Shown: positions 57,438 to 64,000 of the stretch, in pieces
Numbering within the stretch: position 1 is the first letter of the stretch
Layout: every line of letters starts with the position of its first letter
Assembly (NCBI GenBank): GCA_963854835.1
Contig: OY978525.1
Location: 54,063,948-54,127,947, forward strand
Length of the DNA stretch: 64,000 nt
Direction: 5' to 3'
Source: Megamerina dolium
Taxonomy: Eukaryota > Arthropoda > Insecta > Diptera > Megamerinidae
Notes under the pieces: model-generated
Database searches by the model: none
Told to the model about the DNA's origin: nothing
What the model saw: only the letters and a program-made list of their open reading frames with translations
Program-made: the position numbers and the translations under genes

Positions 57438-58330
57438 GGGGGTCTTCTACCTTGTTGGTTCAAAAAATTCGATTTTTTTTTTCAATTTTCCAACCCAGAA
57501 GGTGTTAGGAATATACCCTTAAAAGGATATAACTGAAATCTTATTATTTCGAGTTTTTCCGAGCCGTCGAAGACAGTGCGTGCTCTTATCGCAGCGCTCT
57601 TCGCGACCACCTAAAAGCTGGCCCATCGCGTTTTTCTAAAGTTATCTAACGTTCTATCGAATACCTGATGTATCTGTATCTATGTAATCTCTGTTATGTA
57701 TGATAAATTTTTCGGTCCATTCAGTTTGAAAGAAAATTTAACGTCGGAAACATCCCGCTTGTTATATACATGAATATCTTTAAATGCGATTTCCCAAAAG
57801 TTGCGTTTTTGTAACTGGTTGACATGATATCTCGAAAACTAATTGATTGATTGATTGAAATTATATATCAAAATTTGTGAAAAACATGTGGCTATCGTCT
57901 GACAGATACTTTTTAGATTTTTTTTATTTAAACAATTTTTACAGATGTTTTTAACCCCGAAAACATTAAAAAAAAAAAATTTTTTTTTTAATGTTGCCTG
58001 TTCTGCAAAATTTTCAAATTTTGAAAATGCCATCTGTCAAACGATAGCCAAGGTAATAAAAAAATTAAATCATTTTGGTTTTTTTGTTTCAGACGATTTT
58101 CATGAGCTAAATCGTGTCAACCATTTGTGTATGCATTTTTTGCAAGGGACACTTCAAGGTCAAGTCACGGTCAAATCGAAGACAGTAAATTTTCAGTAAA
58201 ATTAGTGTCAAATGTATTTAAATAAACAAGTTGAATGCAACAAACCGCACCTCGATTGCGTTTTTAGTTTTCCTATAACTAATATTCAAAAAACAGTGTC
58301 AAAAATGAAGCCACAAGGTAGACGACCCCC
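57438..58330. mobile_element. 893-bp MITE flanked by TTAA
   Basis: The left end reads GGGGGTCTTCTACCTTGT and the right end is the complement of GGGGGTCGTCTACCTTGT, one difference in 18. TTAA flanks each end (57434-57437 and 58331-58334). No transposase is encoded. The TTAA target suggests mobilisation by a piggyBac-type enzyme, though the termini do not begin with the CCY usual there. It lies between the integrase and env remnants of the errantivirus. Confidence 0.75.
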
Positions 58331-58433
58331 TTAATAAATTTAGGTTGCTCCTTATGTCTAAGAGCTCTATAATTTTTTGTATATCCTTCTTGTCTTTCTT
58401 CTATGTAATTTTCTCTTTTTATGTTTTGTTTTT

Positions 58434-59045
58434 TTATATTTTCTCTTTTCCTATTTTTAGATTTTTATAAATTGCTAATTTGTCACATTTCCCTTCATTC
58501 AGGTTTAATGGTGTCTCTTTTGTTGCTGAATGATAACTGCGATTGTAAAATTCGATTGCTTTGCTCATTTTGTCTTTGATATTAAAATTTCTAGCTTCTA
58601 TTGTAAGGGTTCTTATTTTCTCACTGAGAGTACTAAGTAATCGTTCAATATCGGCGTTGCCGGTATGGTTGTTAGGCTTGGTAAGGTGAAGTTCTATTCC
58701 TTCGGTTCTAAGGAAATCCTTTATATTTATACTCCTAAATTCGTTATCTGTAATTAATTTTTTGAAGTGTCCTTTCTGTGACAAGTATAGTCTAATTTTT
58801 TCTATTATTGTTTGGTTATTTCTGTCCTCCAAATAAAAAGCTGTTGCAAATTTTGAATACCTATCAATGAAAGTCAAAAAGTTAACTTTTGAGTTGGTAT
58901 AAATGTCCATGTGTATTATTTCGTTTGTTTCTTTTGGCGTGTCCGTAAGGTGAAACTTGTTTAATTGGTTTGATTGGCTTACGGTCGTATTTAACCCGGT
59001 GCAAGTGTCAAAATTATTTATGAATTTTTGGACTAATGTTTTCAA
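58434..59045 (-). pseudogene. Errantivirus integrase fragment
   Basis: A 203-residue open stretch contains IIHMDIYTNSKVNFLTFIDR (first Asp), KKLITDNEFRSINIKDFLRT (second Asp) and KPNNHTGNADIERLLSTLSE (catalytic Glu in IER). This is the D-D-E core of gypsy-group integrases. The N-terminal zinc finger lies upstream in broken frames (59046-59360). The C-terminal part ends near NLKIGKEKI. The core residues are present but the domain is separated from the rest of pol by stops. Confidence 0.8.
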
Positions 59046-59375
59046 GTTAGGGAAATAAATGAGTTTTTTAAGTCCTTCGTAATTTTCGTTGATACCTGTA
59101 TGTCCTGTTTCAAATTTATGGTACTCTTTTATATTCCTAAAGACTTCCTCTTCATTACTTAGATTTTTAGCATGATATGAGCATTTAACAAATTTAGTTG
59201 AATTCCTATCGAATAATTGAATTATATAGTTCTGTAGTTTATTATATTCATGATCATTTAGTTCCGAAAAAATTCCTATCTTTCCTGGTTTGATATATCT
59301 TCTAAGAATGTCAATTACATTGTTTTCGAGGTCGTTCTGAGATATGTATATTACTTTGTTTCAAATTCTTTTGTT

Positions 59376-59917
59376 TTATTTCGTTTTGAACCGATTCACA
59401 ATCGTCTCTAGAATAGGTATGTGATCGTTAAGGTTTTCTACCTGAGAATGCACTGTGGCGTCATTTTCGTTATCCACGTTATTAATAATGGATGTTCCGC
59501 AATCTATTTCGATATTATTTATCTCGTTTGTTTCTATGTTTATCCTGCTTAGGAAATCGGCTACTTTATTGTCCTGCCCTTTGATGTAGTCTATATTCAT
59601 GTTGTATTCTCCTAATTTCAAGATCCATCTCTGGAGTCTTGGATTGACGTCTTTATGTCTGGATTTAATATGGAGCCATTTCAATGGTTGATGATCTGTT
59701 AATAGCCTGTTGCCCAGACAATAGCTAGTAATTCCTTCTCAGTTGTTGAGTAATTCCTTTCATGTTCATTTAAAGTTCTGCTGGCATAGTATATGGGATG
59801 ATCATCTTGTTGTAGAACTGCACCAATCGCGAAATCGCTTGCGTCGGTGACCAATTTCAATTTTTTATTGAAATCCGGATACTTAAGAACCGGGGCTTCT
59901 GTTATTATTGTCTTCAT
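59376..59917 (-). pseudogene. Errantivirus RNase H and connection, broken
   Basis: Two open pieces. The first (59699-59917) gives [20 protein letters not shown] (catalytic Asp) and [20 protein letters not shown] (catalytic Glu). The second (59376-59684) gives MKWLHIKSRHKDVNPRLQRW, YIKGQDNKVADFLSRI and an acidic tail. The boundary near 59690 has a stop and shift (around the TDHQPL region). The RNase H would remove the RNA template. Confidence 0.8.
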
Positions 59918-60029
59918 TTTTCGAATGCTAAAATATAATTAGCGTTATTCAAGTCTATTTTTGCTCCCTTTCTTAGACATTGGGTCATTGGTAGTGCTAC
60001 CTTAGCGAAATCCCTTATGAATTTCCGGT

Positions 60030-61090
60030 AGTATCCAACTGCTCCCAAAAACGATTTAATTTGTTAGGGGTGTGGGGTATATTTAAATTCGGTATTTTAT
60101 TGACTTTGTCAGGATTTGGTTTGACGCCTTCAGGTGTCAATACATGCCCTAAGAATTCTGTTTCTTTTCTGAAGAAATTGCATTTATCGAATTGTACCTT
60201 CAGATTATGGTCGCGTTATTTGTTGAAATTTTTTTCAATGCTTTGTATATGCTCTTCTATGGATGTGCTGAAGATAAGGATGTCATCCATATAAACCACG
60301 CAAATTTCATTTATGTATTCTTTTAAAACGCTATTCATCATTCTTTGGAATGTTGAGGGGGCGTTTTTTAATGCAAAAGGCATTCGGATGAATTCGTAAT
60401 GTCCCTGCGGTGTAGAAAATGCTATTTTCTTCTTGTCTTCTTTTTTAACTAGAATTTGATGAAAGCCTTTTGCAAGGTCCAAAGTTGTAAAATACATTGC
60501 TCTCCCTAATTTCTCTAGAATGCGATCTATGTTGGGTATGGGGAATTTGTCGTCTATTGTTATTTCATTTAGTTTTCTGTAGTCCACCACTAATCTCCAT
60601 TTCTTTTTTCCCGAATTGTGCGACTTCTTTGGTACTATCCATAGAGGACTATTATACGGTGAATTACTTTCTCTAAATATTCCTTGCATAAGCATTTCTT
60701 CTATTTGTCTGTTAATTTCCTGCTCATGTATTTGTGGATACCTGTATATTTTTGAGTACACAGGGGTATCTATTGTCGTAATTATTTCGTGCTGTCCTGC
60801 TGCTGTATTGGTTAATTGGTCGCCTTCGCGGAAAAACAAGTCTTTATTTGATGCTATTATTTTCTTTAATCGCTCTTTTTCTGGGATATTAATATCTTTG
60901 AAAAGGTTTTCAAATTCCGTTATGTCGTCATTTAAAAACTCCAGTTTATGGACTTCTTCGTATTTATATGGCCAACAGTCTTTAAATTTAATTTTTTGTC
61001 CATTGATTGTAAGTGACTCTGTTTCCATATCTATGATTGCTTGTAAAGGTTTTAAAAGGTTTTGTCCTAATATTCCTTCGAAATCATTAT
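60030..61090 (-). pseudogene. Errantivirus reverse transcriptase, broken at the thumb
   Basis: The 270-residue open stretch (60216-61028) includes YRYPQIHEQEINRQIEEMLM, SNSPYNSPLWIVPKKSHNSG, RLVVDYRKLNEITIDDKFPI, MYFTTLDLAKGFHQILVKKE (motif A), GHYEFIRMPFALKNAPSTFQ and CVVYMDDILIFSTS (YMDD intact). It breaks after SIEKNFNK; the connection (FRKETEFLGHVLTPEGVKPN) continues in another frame to about 60030 with stops. An upstream stop near 61093 separates RT from protease. Catalytic residues remain, but the polyprotein is lost. Confidence 0.88.
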
Positions 61091-61094
61091 TTCC

Positions 61095-62484
61095 CTAATA
61101 TGTTAATTTCCATGCCATAAAGGCATCCTTATTAAACTCTTTTGGTATAGGTGTTATTATTTCGTATTTTATTAATATATCTCCATTTACAGCTCGACAT
61201 TTTATTGGCTTAGGTAATAGTATTCTTTTATATTGTGGTAATAGGTTTTCATTTAGGATCGATGTGGTTGATCCTGAATCTATAAGGCATTTTATTTCTG
61301 TATTTCCTATTTTCAATGCTACTATCGGTAGACTTCCCTTGAGGCTTCTGAGAGAAAATTCTGTATTATTTTGAGTGTTAAAGTGCCTCTGGTCTTGCCC
61401 CGCAGGATTTCTAAACTGTCCTGAAATCTGCCTGTATTGGCTTGGATAATTACTGCTTTGTCTGTACTGACCTAAATTATTGTTATTTTGTCTATATTGA
61501 CCTGAGTTATTGTTATTTTGTCTATATTGACCTGAGTTATTGTTATTTTGTTTATATTGACCTGAGTTATTGTTATTTTGTCTATATTGACCTGAGTTAT
61601 TGTTGTTTTGTCTATATTGTATATTATATTGTTGGTTGTCCAAACTCTGATATTGTCTGTTAGTACTGTAATTATAATTCGGTCTTTGTGGATTGTAATT
61701 TGGGTAAAATCTTTGATAATATTCTTGGTTATAATTTTTTTGTTTTTGATTAATATTTCTACATCTTTCATCTTTTAATAAACCATTTGTTTCTAAGTGA
61801 TTATAAGCATCTCGAATGTTCTTAGTTCCACTATTAATAACTACTGATGCCAAGTTTATGTTTATATTATCAAGAAAAGTTTTTAATATGAGACTCATTA
61901 TTTGAAGGTTTGAATTCTTCAGGTTTACTTATATCATATTCGTATTTCTCGTTTAGTTTAGATAGTATATTTCTTAAATTAACATAATAATCTCTTAAAT
62001 TGCTATTATTTACCGTTGAGAATGCTTTCTGGTATAATTTATGGTATGTTTCTCGAACTCCAAAGTTATTGATAAGGGTCTTCTTCACTTCTTCCCACTA
62101 TGTATTTGTTCCTAAAGTCCTTATAGCATGTAGCATTTTATATATGATTGCTCTGTTGTATACGTATTGTTTGGCATGCGGATCATTGTTGAGCAGTGGA
62201 AGAATCGTGTCGACTTCTCTTAAAAAGGTTGTTAGAGCATAAGAATTATCGCCTCTAAATTTTTTGATGCGTTGGGCATCCTTTATAATTTCGCTTAGTG
62301 ATAATCCATGACCTTGTTGAACTTCGCTTTGAATTGGCATCTTGGAAATTGTTGTATTTTGTACTTCCTTATTAGACGATTCACTAGTTGAATTAGAATT
62401 TTCACTATCTAGTTCTTTCCTTTCTTTCTTTGTTTGTTTATGATAGAACACTGTTGTTATTTTCTTAATTTTTGTTTTAGTCAT
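61095..62484 (-). pseudogene. Errantivirus gag and protease, three frames
   Basis: The gag start is at 62484 (MTKTKIKKITTVFYHKQTKK). The first piece to 62098 has KKFRGDNSYALTTFLREVDT, typical of the capsid region of this group. The second (61870-62088) has TLINNFGVRETYHKLYQKAF and the third (61095-61898) SLILKTFLDNININLASVVI. The nucleocapsid part is an Asn/Gln/Tyr-rich tail with about five 10-residue repeats (QYRQNNNNSG, 61480-61620) and no CCHC knuckle. The protease follows with VALKIGNTEIKCLIDSGSTT (DSG). Two frame breaks and a terminal stop inactivate it. Confidence 0.82.
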
Positions 62485-62682
62485 TTAATTATTTTATACT
62501 TTGCTCTATTATTATTGTTTTTTCTTTGTTAGCACTTTAGATTTTTCAAAGTTTTCTTTTACAATTTGTTGTTTTAATGTTTCACAAAATCTTTGGATTT
62601 CGCGGTTATTTTTACAAGTTCTTCAGAATTTGTTTTATTTGCGATTTGCGGTGGTTCTCACAAATTCTCTAGAATTTGTCCC

Positions 62683-62695
62683 GTTCGACTGCGCC
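62683..62695 (-). other. Primer-binding site (tRNA-Ser type)
   Basis: The plus strand reads GTTCGACTGCGCC followed by A at the LTR edge, which equals the 3' end expected of an insect tRNA-Ser (CGACTGCGCCA). In the element sense TGGCGCAGTCGAA follows the 5' LTR. Errantivirus relatives such as 297 and 17.6 also use tRNA-Ser. Confidence 0.7.
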
Positions 62696-63156
62696 ACTTA
62701 TAAATCTTACGATTCATGAAAAAAAATAATAATGAATCTTAACCTTAGGATCTTTAGATCCTAATTTAAAAATAAAAGTGAATTTTTATTTAAATTTTTA
62801 ACCGTTTATTCTGATTGTTATATTAAGACTAAATTTTACAATTGCTTACTTGCTATATCATAACTGTTCAGTATTGTTTTTCTTTCTCTTGTCTTGTTTT
62901 CGTCATTGGCTAACATTTTTGCTGACGGTTCGAGTTTTGTTAGTATTACAATATTGTTTGATTACGTTTGATATTATACTTTTAAGTTTATTGACTTATG
63001 TTAATAAACTTTTATGTGAAATAGTGGTTTTGAAATACTTATTGCAAAATGTGTTGTTATTGCTAGATTGTTATGATGAAATATATTAATATTGTTACTT
63101 ATGGATCTTATTTCTATGTTTATTGACTTATGTCAGTAAACTTTTATGGGGAATCA
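62696..63156 (-). repeat. Errantivirus 5' LTR, outer end truncated
   Basis: It matches 52400-52820 with several substitutions and one extra segment of about 40 bases. The outermost 21 bases of the LTR (with AGTTAC) are missing: homology stops at ATGGGGAAT and unrelated DNA follows. The target duplication therefore cannot be tested. Confidence 0.85.
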
Positions 63157-63227
63157 CAATTATTGGCTCCTTGTTAAAATTTTTGACAGGTTAAGTATTC
63201 ATTAACAATTCATAATTTATTTTTTAT

Positions 63228-63448
63228 TAGGAGATGCGGGATATCCATTAGAACCGTGGCTTTTGACGCCTCATAGAGGCCCGGAAGAAGGATCTGTTGA
63301 AATGCAATTCAACAAAGCCCATGTAAAGTGTCGCAACGTGGTAGAACATACCAGCGGAATGCTGACGAATCGTTGGAGATGCCTCCTTGGTGCAAGAGAA
63401 CTGCATTACTCTCTGAAAAAGCAACTAAGATTGACGTGCATTGCATAA
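63228..63448 (+). pseudogene. PIF/Harbinger transposase (HARBI1-like) exon remnant
   Basis: The reading GDAGYPLEPWLLTPHRGPEE is the conserved GDSGYP-LEPWLLTP block around the second catalytic Asp of HARBI1-type DDE transposases. [20 protein letters not shown] and [11 protein letters not shown] follow, with Glu of the triad in VVEH. A TTTTTATTAG acceptor-like sequence directly precedes GAGATGCGGG, so this looks like a 3' exon. A frameshift near 63410 moves the [13 protein letters not shown] ending to another frame, and the sequence ends in a TA array. It could be a transposon exon or a decayed domesticated copy; I favour the transposon. Confidence 0.7.
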
Positions 63449-63454
63449 CATATG

Positions 63455-63499
<45 letters not shown>

Positions 63500-63524
63500 A
63501 TATATTTATATTTATATTTTTATA

Positions 63525-63610
<86 letters not shown>
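63455..63610. repeat. (TA)n array, interrupted
   Basis: Two TA blocks separated by a TTTATATTTATA-type stretch at 63495-63530. It joins the Harbinger remnant to RTE copy I. Confidence 0.95.
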
Positions 63611-63616
<6 letters not shown>

Positions 63617-63628
63617 AAAAATCGAAAA

Positions 63629-64000
63629 TCTCCTCGGTTAGAGGTTGTGCGTTGGGTTTGGGACCCGCCACATAAAAAAACCCCCAATGAAAAAAACAAA
63701 TATGCCTCCGATAAGGACTACCGCTTTTGTTGATGACCCCCGCAAACGAAAAAAGGACAATGATTTACGGATATGCACCTGGAATGTCCGGTCCCTTTAT
63801 AGGGAGGGTGCCTCTATCCAGCTGGTTGATGTCCTCGAAAAATACAGAACTGACATCACCGCTCTCCAGGAAATGCGATGGACAGGACAGGGCTCTCCAA
63901 AAGAGCGTCCTGTGACATCTACTACAGTTGCCATGCTGAAAGGCACGAATTAGGATGTGGATTTTTGGTCAGCAAGAGACTACGACATCTTGTCTCACAG
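63629..64000 (+). mobile_element. RTE-like LINE copy I, start only (continues beyond window)
   Basis: The copy begins at GAAAATCTCCTCGG, the same 5' breakpoint region as copy D, about 60 bases before the ORF start (MPPIRTTAFVDDPRKRKKDN near 63702). RICTWNVRSLYREGASIQLV and LQEMRWTGQG are intact. One base is lost near 63895 (GGCTCTCCAAAAG), shifting the frame. The window ends inside the endonuclease. Confidence 0.88.

Larger units (their letters stand above)
52400..63156 (-). mobile_element. Errantivirus-like (gypsy group) LTR element, decayed
   Basis: Minus-strand element with LTRs at 52400-52841 and 62696-63156, a tRNA-Ser-type primer site, a purine tract, and gag-protease-RT-RNase H-integrase-env remnants in that order. 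LTRs start AGTTAC and end ATAAGT in the element sense, the AGT...ACT ends typical of this group. RTE copy H and a TTAA-flanked MITE are inserted in it. Nearly every ORF is broken, and the LTRs differ by indels and substitutions, so the insertion is old. Confidence 0.88.

Overview
This 64 kb window looks like repeat-dense, AT-rich insect chromatin, most probably from a fly (a dipteran, perhaps tephritid-like). The basis is the mix of families: LOA, Jockey and RTE-like LINEs, an env-bearing errantivirus, Tc1 and mariner DNA transposons, a Helitron and a PIF/Harbinger remnant. I found no convincing host protein-coding gene, no functional tRNA or rRNA gene and no CRISPR array. Almost everything recognisable is a transposable element (TE), often nested in another TE, and almost every coding region is broken. 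The clear exception is one Jockey-type LINE at 36478-41114 (+), called J1a here, which has two uninterrupted ORFs (540 and 882 residues).

Layout. 1-4860: decayed LOA-type LINE (+) with a DUF4780-like ORF1, endonuclease, reverse transcriptase (RT) and RNase H. 5226-5571: SINE copy A. 6386-13365: four copies or fragments of one RTE-like LINE (A and C on -, B and D on +). 14584-16740: a Polinton/Maverick-type DNA polymerase B fragment, then a Helitron (-) with a helicase remnant and a candidate 3' terminus. 17735-18024: one copy of an unidentified dispersed repeat. 18100-21373: second LOA copy (+). 21374-34490: a nest of antisense Jockey copies (J2, J1b, J3) carrying SINE and RTE insertions and a 423-bp triplication. 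34499-41543: a (TA)n array holding an inverted SINE pair and a Tc1-like element (35166-41461), which itself holds the intact Jockey element. 41590-45260: env-less Ty3/gypsy element (+) with stops. 45400-46863: RTE copy G between (TA)n arrays. 46864-47600: second copy of the dispersed repeat, split by a 456-bp MITE. 48602-49511: internally deleted mariner. 49933-51256: a possible BEL/Pao integrase scrap and two SINE pieces. 52400-63156: errantivirus-like LTR element (-) with gag, protease, RT, RNase H, integrase and env remnants, split by an RTE copy (53709-56913) and a TTAA-flanked MITE (57438-58330). 63228-64000: PIF/Harbinger exon remnant, a (TA)n array, and the start of another RTE copy that runs off the window.

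The elements are linked by nesting rather than by a pathway. RTE-like copies would rely on their own endonuclease and RT. The tRNA-headed SINE (at least seven copies or parts) must borrow LINE machinery. The MITEs must borrow transposases. Mixed orientation, extensive nesting and an inverted pair of nearly identical Jockey copies about 10 kb apart would suit a piRNA-cluster-like or heterochromatic locus, but that is inference from sequence organisation only. All family assignments come from motif recognition by eye; no database search or alignment program was run.
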